Made by a program: the position numbers and the translations under genes
Assembly (NCBI GenBank): GCA_000961845.1
Contig: LADZ01000019.1
Location: forward strand, 1-64,000
DNA length: 64,000 bases
Reading direction: 5' to 3'
Source of the DNA: Flavobacteriales bacterium BRH_c54
GTDB taxonomy: Bacteria; Bacteroidota; Bacteroidia; Flavobacteriales_E; Vicingaceae
Notes under the pieces: model-generated
Told to the model about the DNA's origin: nothing
The model's database searches: none
The model's input: the letters and a program-made list of their open reading frames with translations, nothing else
Part shown: piece after piece, positions 25,380 through 33,932 of the stretch
How the letters are laid out: every line of letters begins with the position of its first letter
Numbering within the stretch: the first letter of the stretch is position 1

Positions 25380-27578
25380 TTATAGTTTATTGAATTTATA
25401 TCTGATTCCCGCATAGGTAATTCTACCATTTATAGAACCCCATATTAAAGAGGCATCAAAATTAGAGCCAAAAGGATCATTAGCCGCAATAATAGGATTA
25501 TCTTGCGTAAAATTAGTCAAGTTTTCTACTCCAACATACACTTCAAAATGCTTAAATGCTCGGGTTACTTGCCCATTAAACATAAAATAAGATAACGACC
25601 TTGACGGAATTTGATAGTCTGCCGGATTAGTTTCGGTACTTGGTAACCTGCTCGTTCCAAACCACTGTCCCGTAAGATCAAACTTCCATTTATCGAAATT
25701 AGTAGCATAAGCAATATTCATAAATGCTCTGTTGGTTGGCACTAATGGTTTTGTTTTTCGTCCACTTTTGTAATCAGTTTGAATATCGTAAAACTTATAC
25801 GCAGTTCTTAACTCCAACTGTTCAGTAATTCTAACATGAAGTTCCACTTGTAAACTATGAGAAAACGATTTTCCATCTAAATTATAAAACACTACTTCGT
25901 TGGGGTTTTCCATATCAATCACCACTTGATTTTCAAAATCGGTATAATAGTAATCTGTGCTAAAAGTCATTTCTTTTTTAAACAACTCAAAATTATGAGT
26001 TAAACTCGTTCCGTAATTCCAAGCTATTTCAGGATTTAATTCTTCAGTTACCACATTTCTTGAACTTGCCATAACACTAGCACTTTCAATAAACGGATTA
26101 GCTGTTCTAAAGCCTCTTCCCACAGAAAATCTCCATGCCGAAAGCTGCGTAAAATTATATTTATAATGTAATCTTGGTGTAAAAAAAGCTCCATACATAT
26201 TGTGGTAATCTCCTCTTGCCCCCAATACCAATGCGCTTTTATTTCCGGTATAAGTATATTCTGCAAAAGCTCCCGGAACCACTTCTTCTCTACCAAAAAG
26301 TGAATCGTTATAGTTTTTATCATACAGGTCGTACTGCATACTTCCCCCAAATTTAATGGTGTTGTGCGTATTGCCTATAATAGTTTGATAAATAGAATTG
26401 AAATACCAACTTGTTTGTTCAGCATTAAATTTTTTATCGCCATAATTCGATTGGTGACTATGGTATTTAAAATTCTGAATAATACCTATGCTCTTATATT
26501 TCTTTTCAGGAAAGAGAAATCCATTTTTATTGAACACTTCAAATTGTTTGGTGGTTACCCCAATTTTAAACAGCCTATTTTCATTCGTAATTCGGTTTTG
26601 ACCTGCTTCCAACTCATCATAAACTCCTCTAAAACCAAATTGAGACATGAATTTTTTACCCCTATATTTCCACCTATTGAAAAAATTATATTGCGTTTTT
26701 ATCGGCATATCCAAAAAACTATCATCATTCATATCCCACTCTACCGACTGATTACTAACGTGAGCAAGCGACATCGTACTCCATTTTTCACTCAATTTTT
26801 GAGCTCCATGAATATTTAATTCCATTCTACCTTTTTCGTTTCCGTAAACATTTACAAATAAATTTTCTGATTCATCAGGCTTAAGCATTTCAATATTAAT
26901 CTGACCTGTAATAGATTCGTAACCATTCACTACCGAACCTGCTCCTTTAATAATTTGAATCGATTCTGCCCAAGTTCCAGGAACAAAGGTTAGTCCGTAA
27001 GCTGACGATAAGCCTCTAATTAACGGTAAATTCTCTGCCTGAATTTGAGTATAAATACCATCCAAACCCAACATTTGAATTTTTTTAGTCCCGGAAACGG
27101 CATCCGTAAAGTTTACATCAACCGTTGCATTGGTTTCAAAACTTTCAGAAATATTGCAACAAGCCGCTTTTTCAAATTCTTGTTTATTTAATTTTTCTAC
27201 CAATAAAGGATTTACAATATCAATTTTGGTAGTGGCTTCTTTTTCAACCACTTCAAATTCCTTTAAATCCACATTGCTTTTCAGCTCAATATTTAAGGGT
27301 TTATTGGGAATACTTTTTAAAACCGTACTGTCGGCTTGATAGCCCACAAAACTAACTATCAAAGTGGCAGGAAATGTATCCGGAGCTGCTATTTCAAAAG
27401 TTCCATCTGCTTCGGTAACCGTTCCTTTATCGGCATTTAGCCAATAAACATTAGCACCCGGTATGGGCATTTTGTGTTCTCCGTTGTGCATTTCAAATAC
27501 ATTTCCTTTAAGGTTTTGAGAAAACCCTACGGCAATATTGAACAGCAAACAGATAAGAATTATAAGATGATTTTTCAT
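25380..27578 (-). CDS. TonB-dependent outer-membrane receptor, likely for a metal
   Basis: The 732-residue receptor has a signal peptide (ending VGFSQ), an N-terminal carboxypeptidase-D regulatory-like domain (about 20-105), a plug with the GLSSAYGLTFVPGTWAESIQIIKG region and YESITGQINIEM, and a 22-strand barrel ending in a TonB-receptor-type final strand (ITYAGIRYKFNKL). A longer frame to 27692 adds 38 residues with no signal-peptide character, so the ATG at 27578 is used. Its plug contains a CC pair (EKAACCNIS). Its place between a HYC_CC_PP-like gene and an HMA gene suggests copper or another soft metal as cargo. Confidence 0.93.
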   Translation of the reverse strand: MKNHLIILICLLFNIAVGFSQNLKGNVFEMHNGEHKMPIPGANVYWLNADKGTVTEADGTFEIAAPDTFPATLIVSFVGYQADSTVLKSIPNKPLNIELKSNVDLKEFEVVEKEATTKIDIVNPLLVEKLNKQEFEKAACCNISESFETNATVDVNFTDAVSGTKKIQMLGLDGIYTQIQAENLPLIRGLSSAYGLTFVPGTWAESIQIIKGAGSVVNGYESITGQINIEMLKPDESENLFVNVYGNEKGRMELNIHGAQKLSEKWSTMSLAHVSNQSVEWDMNDDSFLDMPIKTQYNFFNRWKYRGKKFMSQFGFRGVYDELEAGQNRITNENRLFKIGVTTKQFEVFNKNGFLFPEKKYKSIGIIQNFKYHSHQSNYGDKKFNAEQTSWYFNSIYQTIIGNTHNTIKFGGSMQYDLYDKNYNDSLFGREEVVPGAFAEYTYTGNKSALVLGARGDYHNMYGAFFTPRLHYKYNFTQLSAWRFSVGRGFRTANPFIESASVMASSRNVVTEELNPEIAWNYGTSLTHNFELFKKEMTFSTDYYYTDFENQVVIDMENPNEVVFYNLDGKSFSHSLQVELHVRITEQLELRTAYKFYDIQTDYKSGRKTKPLVPTNRAFMNIAYATNFDKWKFDLTGQWFGTSRLPSTETNPADYQIPSRSLSYFMFNGQVTRAFKHFEVYVGVENLTNFTQDNPIIAANDPFGSNFDASLIWGSINGRITYAGIRYKFNKL

Positions 27579-27648
27579 AAAAATTAGATTATTAAAATTA
27601 TACACTATTGATTTATACTGCAATAAGCAGCAGCCAAGTGTAATAATT

Positions 27649-28044
27649 CTATAATCTAAATACCTGAATAACTTTGAGTAAGTCGTAACCACTTAATGGT
27701 GGTGGCAGCTTATGAAAAAAAGTAAGAAAAGTAGGTTGTATAGCTGGTGTTTTAACGGCTTGAGGAAGCTCATTAACCACTAATAAAGTAATTTTTGATA
27801 CGCTGATATCTTGAAAATTAACGGTGGAATTTACATTGTAATCAAACGTGATTTTATCAAAATCACAGCATTTATTGCTTAACTCACAATCAGATTTGGG
27901 TTTACAATCTTCAAATTCACCTAAGCTATAAAACGTATCGTTGGCAATATAACAGGTCATTTTGGAAACACTTACTTGCAAGGATGCAAATAGAATTACC
28001 AATGCCATTAAAAATCCGGTGATATGTTTTGCTACTTTTTTCAT
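27649..28044 (-). CDS. Small exported Cys-rich protein, HYC_CC_PP-like
   Basis: The 131-residue product has a signal peptide (MKKVAKHITGFLMALVILFA...). Its mature part has Cys residues in KMTCYIAND, an EFEDCKPKSDCELSNKCCDF cluster, and the PPP motif (KLPPPLSG). This order (xxC, CC, PPP) matches the Bacteroidota HYC_CC_PP family found upstream of metal-type TonB receptors, although the first motif is MTC rather than HYC. Frames starting at 28074 or 28059 are possible, but a -7 box at 28062-28069 favours 28044. It is 70 bp upstream of the receptor. Role unknown; metal binding is inferred. Confidence 0.72.
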   Translation of the reverse strand: MKKVAKHITGFLMALVILFASLQVSVSKMTCYIANDTFYSLGEFEDCKPKSDCELSNKCCDFDKITFDYNVNSTVNFQDISVSKITLLVVNELPQAVKTPAIQPTFLTFFHKLPPPLSGYDLLKVIQVFRL

Positions 28045-28061
28045 GACAGAAAAACTCATGA

Positions 28062-28069
28062 CAAATTTA
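28062..28069 (-). promoter_or_regulatory. -7 box of the metal module
   Basis: The minus strand reads TAAATTTG, matching TAnnTTTG, 17 bases before the ATG at 28044. No -33 is obvious. Confidence 0.4.
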
Positions 28070-28074
28070 ACCAT

Positions 28075-28477
28075 TTTTCTGTTTATCTGCTGAAAATGAT
28101 GTTAAAAAGCTATAAAAAGCCCACTACAAGCGTCATTTCTGAAATTTTGTAGTGCAACGGAAAATTATCGAGAATCTGTTTGAAATAGTCTTTCTCCTCT
28201 TGAGAGGAGATGATGTTGTTCAAAGTTGCGACAGCAGCGAGATTACAACATCAGAGGTGTGTTTTTGTAACTAAACACACTCATAAGCAACAAATATAAA
28301 TTCGCATTGAGCTACACTCAACGCTAAAGCAATTACGCTCCGTTGGAGCTTAAAAAGCACTTAAGAGGGTTTTGTAAACTATTTTTGATATATTTGGGAA
28401 AATAAGTATAACAGTTTTGTGAATTTTATCATATATACTGTATAAGTTACAAGCAACCTTAAATGAAAGACTAAACA
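28075..28477. other. Gene-free region with structured repeats
   Basis: No open frame with coding character is present between the metal module and the AbiJ-like gene. The stretch contains three consecutive hairpins (28193-28280), a short GCTCC/GGAGC hairpin at 28337-28349, and a TATTTTTG -7 box at 28380-28387. The base composition of the middle part is richer in GC than the surrounding intergenic DNA. Confidence 0.6.
28193..28280. repeat. Cluster of three adjacent perfect hairpins (REP-like)
   Basis: Stem 1 pairs 28193-28200 with 28203-28210 (8 bp, 2-base loop). Stem 2 pairs 28211-28219 with 28245-28253 (9 bp). Stem 3 pairs 28257-28264 with 28273-28280 (8 bp). All three are perfect, follow each other within 0-3 bases and lack T runs, so they are not ordinary terminators. 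They resemble repetitive extragenic palindromes seen in Bacteroidota; no transposase of the REP-associated type is in the window. Confidence 0.6.
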
Positions 28478-29332
28478 ATGACGTTATTTTCACAGCGAAT
28501 AGGAAAAACACCAATTAAAAGTGTAATACAGACAGAAACTATAGATGAAGATTTAAAAAATGCTTTGTGGAATGGCTTGACGATTTTTTATTGGAAAGGT
28601 GAAGTAAAGTATGACAGTATAGAAAGTAATGAAGATTCTGTTCAGGTATTATTATCAAGAATTTGGATTCATTATTTCAAAAAACGTCTTGACGAGAAAC
28701 CATATTTCTTTAAATGGTATCATGAAGTTTTAAAGCAATATTTTTTTTCTGCTAAGTGGTATGAAGTTTATGATTTTTTAGAGTTTGTTCCACTTAACTA
28801 TACTCCAGATTATTCTAGTCAGACTAATGATGCTTTCATGGAATATAGTAATAATGTATTGGAAAGAGAAATCTCCGCTTACAGGTTCGTTAACGGAACT
28901 TTGACTCAGATTAGCTCAAAAGAAGAAGTTGAATCAATTGAAGAGGCACTTACTATAACGGACAACCTCAAGCCAGTAAAGACACATTTAAATCGGGCTT
29001 TAGAACTTTTTTCCGACAGAAAATCACCAGACTATAGAAATTCAATTAAAGAATCAATAAGTGCTGTAGAATCATATTGTTCAATTTTGACAGGTAATCC
29101 AAAAGCAACACTTGGGCAAGCATTAAAACTAATTGAAAAAAACAATAATATTCACCCAGCATTAAAAAATTCATTTAGTAGTTTATATGGTTATACAAGT
29201 GACGCAGATGGAATTAGGCACGCACTTATAGAAGACGACAACTTAAATCAAGAAGACGCAAAATTTATGCTTGTAGCTTGTAGTGCTTTTATTAATTATT
29301 TAAAACAAAAAGAAGCAAAAACAACAAAATGA
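28478..29332 (+). CDS. AbiJ-like abortive-infection protein
   Basis: The 284-residue cytosolic protein opens with MTLFSQRIGKTPIKSVIQ followed by an LKNALWNGL region. That is the pattern of the AbiJ N-terminal domain 4 family, which is attached to phage-defence effectors. The C-terminal third (about 185-280) reads as an all-helical HEPN-like/AbiJ C domain (RNSIKESISAVESYC, then DADGIRHALIEDD and FMLVACSAFINYL). A canonical HEPN RNase motif (Arg, 4-6 residues, His) is not obvious; GIRHA is the nearest candidate. Flanks are structured intergenic DNA and a second accessory gene. Defence is inferred from the family; no antitoxin partner is adjacent. Confidence 0.75.
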   Translation: MTLFSQRIGKTPIKSVIQTETIDEDLKNALWNGLTIFYWKGEVKYDSIESNEDSVQVLLSRIWIHYFKKRLDEKPYFFKWYHEVLKQYFFSAKWYEVYDFLEFVPLNYTPDYSSQTNDAFMEYSNNVLEREISAYRFVNGTLTQISSKEEVESIEEALTITDNLKPVKTHLNRALELFSDRKSPDYRNSIKESISAVESYCSILTGNPKATLGQALKLIEKNNNIHPALKNSFSSLYGYTSDADGIRHALIEDDNLNQEDAKFMLVACSAFINYLKQKEAKTTK

Positions 29333-29365
29333 CCCCAAAAATACGAGCTAAGCTCTGCGAAAGCA

Positions 29366-29425
29366 AAGTAGGAAGCTGCTTAGGTCGAGTAGGTAAAATA
29401 CCTTAAAAAGACTATTTTTGTAGTA
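29366..29425 (+). repeat. Diverged copy of the tatD upstream region
   Basis: This segment aligns with 30272-30347: both share GGAAGCT or GGGAGCTT, then CTTA, GTCGAGTA (29384-29391 and 30290-30297), AAAATA, CTTA, an A run and the -7 box TATTTTTG (29413-29420 and 30336-30343). The order is conserved with small indels. The copies bracket the gene at 29507, as if an insertion duplicated the region. Confidence 0.55.
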
Positions 29426-29446
29426 ATGATAAAACCATCACTAAGC

Positions 29447-29490
29447 CCCTTGATAAATTGCTAATGCTTCAGTTTAGCGATTGCGAAGGG
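29447..29490 (+). repeat. Long interrupted hairpin upstream of the secreted protein
   Basis: CCCTT (29447-29451) pairs with AAGGG (29486-29490), and an inner 9-bp stem pairs 29456-29464 with 29474-29482 (one G-T pair). There is an asymmetric internal bulge and a 9-base loop. No T run follows, so it is not a plain terminator; it may be a leader structure or a repetitive element. Confidence 0.5.
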
Positions 29491-29506
29491 AAGTAATAAT
29501 TGAACT

Positions 29507-30217
29507 ATGAAATTTCTTCACTTAATATTATTTCTGGTTATCGTAGTTAGTTCCACTTTCTGCCAAAAAAATTCATTAACAACCTTCTCGGACTCTTTAG
29601 ACCTATATAAACTTGACAAATATTCAGGAAATTTTTATCTACGAATATGGACAGAAAGACAAATTGTTGACATTTGGCAACGTGATTCTTCAGACCTATT
29701 CCCTGGAGGTTACTCTGTTAAGTTAATTAATTGGACATCAGACTATTTTTCAGATAATAACGATGAATTTGCAAGGACATATAAAATGGAGGATAGTTAC
29801 TGGAGTTGGCAAGCAAATAAAACAAAATATCTAATTGATTCCATCGATATTATTAAACTAATTTCCTCCATTGATAAAAATAACTTACAATCTTATGTTG
29901 ATCCAAATACACTTATCTTCGAATTAAAAAATTCAACAGGGTATAATTATTACAATTTATCCAATGCAAAAGAGCAGTTAAATGTTTCTGATGCCGAAAA
30001 GATTGTTGTTTTTATTGACAAATTAAGTGAACTCCTTAATATGAAAAAATACTGGGAAGAATTTATTGAACAAATTCCTGTAGAGTGTTATAATAATGGT
30101 GGAGTAATCACTACTTGTAAAACATTAAGTAAAAAAGAAAAGAGACTTCTCAAAAAAAGAAGAAATAAACTACCACTAACATTATCTACATTTTATAGGG
30201 GAGTTGGTAGAAATTGA
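29507..30217 (+). CDS. Secreted protein of unknown function
   Basis: I do not recognise the family. The 236-residue product has a clear signal peptide (MKFLHLILFLVIVVSSTFCQ), and Cys19 followed by Gln could equally be a lipoprotein site. The mature part is rich in Tyr, Trp, Asp and Ser (for example LYKLDKYSGNFYLRIWTERQ), with two late cysteines (VECYNNGG and VITTCKT). It ends in a basic tail, EKRLLKKRRNK then LSTFYRGVGRN. It lies between two diverged copies of the tatD upstream sequence and next to an AbiJ-like gene, which suggests accessory DNA. Confidence 0.75.
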   Translation: MKFLHLILFLVIVVSSTFCQKNSLTTFSDSLDLYKLDKYSGNFYLRIWTERQIVDIWQRDSSDLFPGGYSVKLINWTSDYFSDNNDEFARTYKMEDSYWSWQANKTKYLIDSIDIIKLISSIDKNNLQSYVDPNTLIFELKNSTGYNYYNLSNAKEQLNVSDAEKIVVFIDKLSELLNMKKYWEEFIEQIPVECYNNGGVITTCKTLSKKEKRLLKKRRNKLPLTLSTFYRGVGRN

Positions 30218-30271
30218 AATAATAAAGCAATTAATAAACTCCCCTAGTACAAACTAAACTCTACTAAACTA

Positions 30272-30347
30272 AAATGGGAGCTTACTTAAGTCGAGTAAAT
30301 ATAAAATAACTTATAAAAAATAACCCCATAAGCCTTATTTTTGCAGT
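30272..30347 (+). repeat. Upstream region of tatD, second copy of the diverged repeat
   Basis: Same repeat as at 29366-29425. Here its -7 box TATTTTTG (30336-30343) ends only 4 bases before the tatD ATG, so transcription may start at or near the start codon. Confidence 0.55.
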
Positions 30348-31118
30348 ATGATTTTAACCGATACACACACCCATTTATATTCCGAGCAATTTAAGGATGA
30401 TATTGATGAAGTGGTGCAAAAAGCCATTAATTTAGGGATTTCCCGATTTTTTTTACCCAACATTGATAGCGACTATACAGCTGCTTTGTTGGCTTTAGCA
30501 AAAAAATACCCTGATAACATGTTTCCCATGATGGGGCTTCACCCTTGTTCGGTAAAAGCTGATTACCAACAAGAATTAGAGCAGGTAGAAAAAATGTTGT
30601 CTGAACACCAAGTTGTTGCCATTGGTGAAATTGGTATTGATTTATATTGGGACAAAACTTTTTTTAAAGAACAACAAGCCGCTTTTCGTCATCAAATCAG
30701 ATTGGCTAAAGCTAATAATTTGCCTTTTGTAATTCATTGCCGAGATGCTTTTGATGAAATTTTTGAAATTTTAGACGAAGAAAATGACGAAAACATGCGT
30801 GGCATTTTCCATTGTTTTACAGGAAATCTGGAGCAAGCACAAAAAATTATCAACTATGGAGGCTTTAAATTAGGGATTGGTGGAGTAGTTACCTTTAAAA
30901 ATGCAGGGTTGGATAAAGTGGTTGAACAAATAAGTCTAGAACATTTGGTTTTAGAAACCGATGCCCCTTATTTAGCTCCTGTTCCTTACCGAGGAAAACG
31001 TAACGAAAGTGCTTACATTATTGAAATTGCTACAAAAGTGGCTAATTTAAAACAAGTTAGTTTAGAAGAAGTAGCTAAAATAACTACCACCAATTCAAAA
31101 ACTGTTTTTGGAGTATAA
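30348..31118 (+). CDS. tatD: TatD-family metal-dependent hydrolase (DNase-like)
   Basis: This 256-residue cytosolic protein has the TatD TIM-barrel metal site: DTHTHLYSEQF (His, His), MGLHPCSV, IGEIGIDLYW (Glu), VIHCRDA (His), GIFHCFTG and ETDAPYLAPVPYRGKRNES (Asp). TatD proteins are Mg2+-dependent 3'-5' exonucleases or deoxyribonucleases acting in DNA repair and turnover. The ATG directly follows a -7 box (see the repeat at 30272), so the mRNA may be leaderless. A short hairpin lies after the stop. Confidence 0.93.
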   Translation: MILTDTHTHLYSEQFKDDIDEVVQKAINLGISRFFLPNIDSDYTAALLALAKKYPDNMFPMMGLHPCSVKADYQQELEQVEKMLSEHQVVAIGEIGIDLYWDKTFFKEQQAAFRHQIRLAKANNLPFVIHCRDAFDEIFEILDEENDENMRGIFHCFTGNLEQAQKIINYGGFKLGIGGVVTFKNAGLDKVVEQISLEHLVLETDAPYLAPVPYRGKRNESAYIIEIATKVANLKQVSLEEVAKITTTNSKTVFGV

Positions 31119-31123
31119 TTCTC

Positions 31124-31151
31124 AGGGCAATTTTATTGATTTTTTTGCCCT
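31124..31151 (+). terminator. Weak hairpin after tatD
   Basis: AGGGCAA (31124-31130) pairs with TTGCCCT (31145-31151), with a T-rich 14-base loop. No T run follows, so termination is doubtful. Confidence 0.35.
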
Positions 31152-31158
31152 TATAAAA

Positions 31159-31188
31159 TTTGATTTTTGCAGAATAGTCCTACATTTG
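31159..31188 (+). promoter_or_regulatory. Promoter of the sdh operon
   Basis: TTTG at 31159-31162 and TACATTTG at 31181-31188 are spaced by 18 bp. The sdhC ATG follows 26 bases after the -7 box. Confidence 0.65.
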
Positions 31189-31214
31189 TCGAAAAATTAT
31201 AAATCGTTCATACC

Positions 31215-31886
31215 ATGAGTAAAGGATTCTCAACATCTTCAGTAGGAAGAAAAATTTTAATGGCCTTATCGGGTTTTTTCTTATTATTTTTTCTTCTACA
31301 ACATTTTGTAATCAACTTTCTATCAGTACTTAGTGCTGATGCTTTTAATGAGACATCTCATTTTATGGGTACTAACCCACTTATTCAATATATCCTTCAA
31401 CCCATACTTCTTTTTGGAGTTTTATTCCACTTAGGAATGGGCATTTACCTTGATTTACAAAACAAAAAAGCAAGACCTGTAAAGTACGCTATGAACAAAC
31501 CGGGAGAGAATGCCAGTTGGATGAGCAGAAACATGATTATTACAGGAATAATGATAATGTTGTTTTTAGGTTTACATTTTTACGATTTTTGGATTCCTGA
31601 AATTAAAGACAAGTTTATTGATGGTATTTGGGACAACCCTACAAAATACTATGAACATCTAGTTCATAAATTTGCAGACCCAGTTAGAGTAGGCATTTAT
31701 GTATTGGCTTTTGTTTTCTTAGCCTTGCACTTATTGCATGGTTTTCAATCAGCATTTCAATCAGTGGGTTTTAACCACAGAAAGTATACGCCTATCATTA
31801 AAAAATTAGGGACACTGTATGCCATCATTATCCCGTTAGGATTTATATTTATTGCAATTTTTCATTTTATCAATCACTCGCATTAA
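31215..31886 (+). CDS. sdhC: Succinate dehydrogenase cytochrome b subunit
   Basis: SdhC anchors the succinate dehydrogenase/fumarate reductase complex in the inner membrane and holds heme b groups. The 223-residue protein has five hydrophobic segments. The single-subunit anchor of the Bacteroidota/Bacillus type is expected because no sdhD lies nearby. His residues are placed in or next to membrane helices (QHFVINF, GLHFYDF, LALHLLHG, FNHRKY, IFHFINH), fitting two hemes. It opens the sdhC-sdhA-(insert)-sdhB order. Confidence 0.95.
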   Translation: MSKGFSTSSVGRKILMALSGFFLLFFLLQHFVINFLSVLSADAFNETSHFMGTNPLIQYILQPILLFGVLFHLGMGIYLDLQNKKARPVKYAMNKPGENASWMSRNMIITGIMIMLFLGLHFYDFWIPEIKDKFIDGIWDNPTKYYEHLVHKFADPVRVGIYVLAFVFLALHLLHGFQSAFQSVGFNHRKYTPIIKKLGTLYAIIIPLGFIFIAIFHFINHSH

Positions 31887-31898
31887 TCTATTTTAAGT

Positions 31899-33914
31899 AT
31901 GTCAAAATTAGATGCTAAAATACCTGAAGGTCCATTAAAAGATAAATGGACAAATTATAAAAACCACATCGATTTAGTTAACCCTGCTAACAAAAGAAAT
32001 ATAGATATTATTGTTGTTGGAACAGGATTAGCAGGAGGTTCTGCTGCTGCATCCTTAGCGGAAATGGGTTATAATGTAAAAGCTTTTTGTTATCAAGATT
32101 CGCCAAGAAGAGCGCACTCTATTGCTGCTCAAGGTGGTATAAATGCTGCCAAAAATTACCAAAATGATGGCGATTCTACTTACCGATTATTTTACGATAC
32201 GGTTAAAGGTGGAGATTACAGAGCAAGAGAAGCAAATGTTTATCGTTTAGCTGAAGTTTCTGCCAATATTATTGATCAATGTGTGGCTCAAGGAGTTCCT
32301 TTTGCAAGAGAATATGGCGGATTGTTAGACAACCGTTCTTTTGGTGGTGTATTGGTTTCCAGAACTTTTTATGCTAAAGGACAAACCGGGCAACAATTAT
32401 TGTTAGGAGCTTATTCGGCTATGAACCGCCAAATTGGTAAAGGAAAAATTAAAATGTATAACCGTCATGAAATGCTAGATTTAGTGCTGGTTGACGGAAA
32501 AGCAAGAGGAATTATTGCCAGAAACTTAGTTACAGGAGAAGTAGAAAGACATTCGGCACACGCAGTAGTTATTGCAAGTGGTGGTTACGGAAACGTATTC
32601 TTTTTATCTACCAACGCAATGGGTTCTAATGTTAGTGCTGCATGGAAAGTACACAAAAAAGGAGCTTTCTTCGCTAATCCATGTTATACTCAAATTCACC
32701 CAACATGTATTCCACGTTCGGGAGAATACCAATCTAAACTTACGTTGATGTCTGAGTCATTAAGAAATGATGGTAGAATTTGGGTGCCAAAGAAAATGGA
32801 AGATGTTAAAGCGATTAGAGAGAAGAAACTAAAACCTACTCAGATAAAAGAAGAAGACAGAGATTATTACTTGGAAAGAAGGTATCCTGCTTATGGAAAC
32901 TTAGTTCCTAGAGATGTCGCTTCTAGAGCTGCTAAAGAAAGATGTGATGCCGGTTATGGAGTTAATGCAACTGGTGAGGCTGTTTATTTAGATTTTTCAA
33001 CTGCTATTCAGCGTTATGGTAGAGAAAAAGCCAATATGTTAGGACTTGAAAATCCAACTGCAGAAAAAATTACTCAATTAGGAGAAGAGGTTATTGAAGC
33101 TAAATATGGTAACTTATTCCAAATGTATGAGAAAATTGTAGATGAAAATCCATACAAAACACCTATGATGATTTACCCAGCGGTACATTATACCATGGGA
33201 GGAATTTGGGTTGATTATAACTTAATGACTACTATTCCGGGATGTTATGCTGCCGGAGAAGCTAATTTCTCTGACCATGGAGCTAATCGATTAGGAGCTT
33301 CTGCATTAATGCAAGGATTAGCTGACGGTTATTTTGTATTGCCTTATACTATTGGAGATTATCTTTCTAATGAAATTAGAACAGGAAAAATACCTACCAA
33401 TTTACCTGAATTTGAAGCTGCTGAAAAAGAGGTGACAGAAAGATTAGAGAAGCTTATCAATAATAAAGGAACTAAGTCGGTAGATTATTTCCATAAAAAA
33501 TTAGGAAAAATAATGTGGGATTATGTAGGGATGGCAAGAAATGAAGCTGGTCTTAAAAAAGCAATGGACGAAATTGCTCAAATTAGAGAAGAATTTTGGA
33601 AAGATGTTTTTGTTCCTGGGAGTATAAATGAACTTAATCCTGAATTAGAAAAAGCCGGTAGAGTTGCTGATTTCTTAGAATTAGGAGAATTGTTTGCTGT
33701 TGATGCATTACACAGAAATGAATCATGTGGTGGACATTTTAGAGAGGAGTCTGTTGAAATGGATGGCGAACAAGAAGGTGAAGCTAAAAGAGATGATGTT
33801 AACTTTAAATATGTTGCTGCTTGGGAATATACAGGAAATCCAAGAGAAGCTGTGCTTCATAAAGAGGAGTTGACTTTTAATGATATTGAATTAAAACAAA
33901 GAAGCTACAAATAG
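31899..33914 (+). CDS. sdhA: Succinate dehydrogenase flavoprotein subunit
   Basis: SdhA oxidises succinate to fumarate at a covalently bound FAD on the cytosolic side of the inner membrane. The 671-residue protein has the FAD-binding motif [11 protein letters not shown] (residues 40-50). The covalent-flavin histidine is His73 in [14 protein letters not shown], and the later motifs are [10 protein letters not shown] and [20 protein letters not shown]. The long form with extra C-terminal sequence is typical of Bacteroidota. sdhB does not follow directly: an unrelated four-helix-bundle gene intervenes. The stop at 33914 is 37 bases before that gene. Confidence 0.97.
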   Translation: MSKLDAKIPEGPLKDKWTNYKNHIDLVNPANKRNIDIIVVGTGLAGGSAAASLAEMGYNVKAFCYQDSPRRAHSIAAQGGINAAKNYQNDGDSTYRLFYDTVKGGDYRAREANVYRLAEVSANIIDQCVAQGVPFAREYGGLLDNRSFGGVLVSRTFYAKGQTGQQLLLGAYSAMNRQIGKGKIKMYNRHEMLDLVLVDGKARGIIARNLVTGEVERHSAHAVVIASGGYGNVFFLSTNAMGSNVSAAWKVHKKGAFFANPCYTQIHPTCIPRSGEYQSKLTLMSESLRNDGRIWVPKKMEDVKAIREKKLKPTQIKEEDRDYYLERRYPAYGNLVPRDVASRAAKERCDAGYGVNATGEAVYLDFSTAIQRYGREKANMLGLENPTAEKITQLGEEVIEAKYGNLFQMYEKIVDENPYKTPMMIYPAVHYTMGGIWVDYNLMTTIPGCYAAGEANFSDHGANRLGASALMQGLADGYFVLPYTIGDYLSNEIRTGKIPTNLPEFEAAEKEVTERLEKLINNKGTKSVDYFHKKLGKIMWDYVGMARNEAGLKKAMDEIAQIREEFWKDVFVPGSINELNPELEKAGRVADFLELGELFAVDALHRNESCGGHFREESVEMDGEQEGEAKRDDVNFKYVAAWEYTGNPREAVLHKEELTFNDIELKQRSYK

Positions 33915-33932
33915 TTAATGGTTATTAGTTAT

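Noticed and set aside
26364-26819. 151-codon plus-strand frame opposite the TonB receptor
   Set aside because: It is the complement of a conserved barrel region; no start context or family resemblance.
27579-27692. Longer N-terminus of the metal-type TonB receptor
   Set aside because: The 38 added residues lack signal-peptide features; the MKNHLIILICLLFN start at 27578 is a proper signal sequence.
28193-28280. Terminator for the metal module or the AbiJ-like gene
   Set aside because: The three stems have no T runs and lie 5' of both divergent genes, so termination is not their likely role.
28320-28349. Integron-type attC site
   Set aside because: There is a short GCTCC/GGAGC hairpin, but the paired R' and R'' core boxes and an integrase gene are missing.
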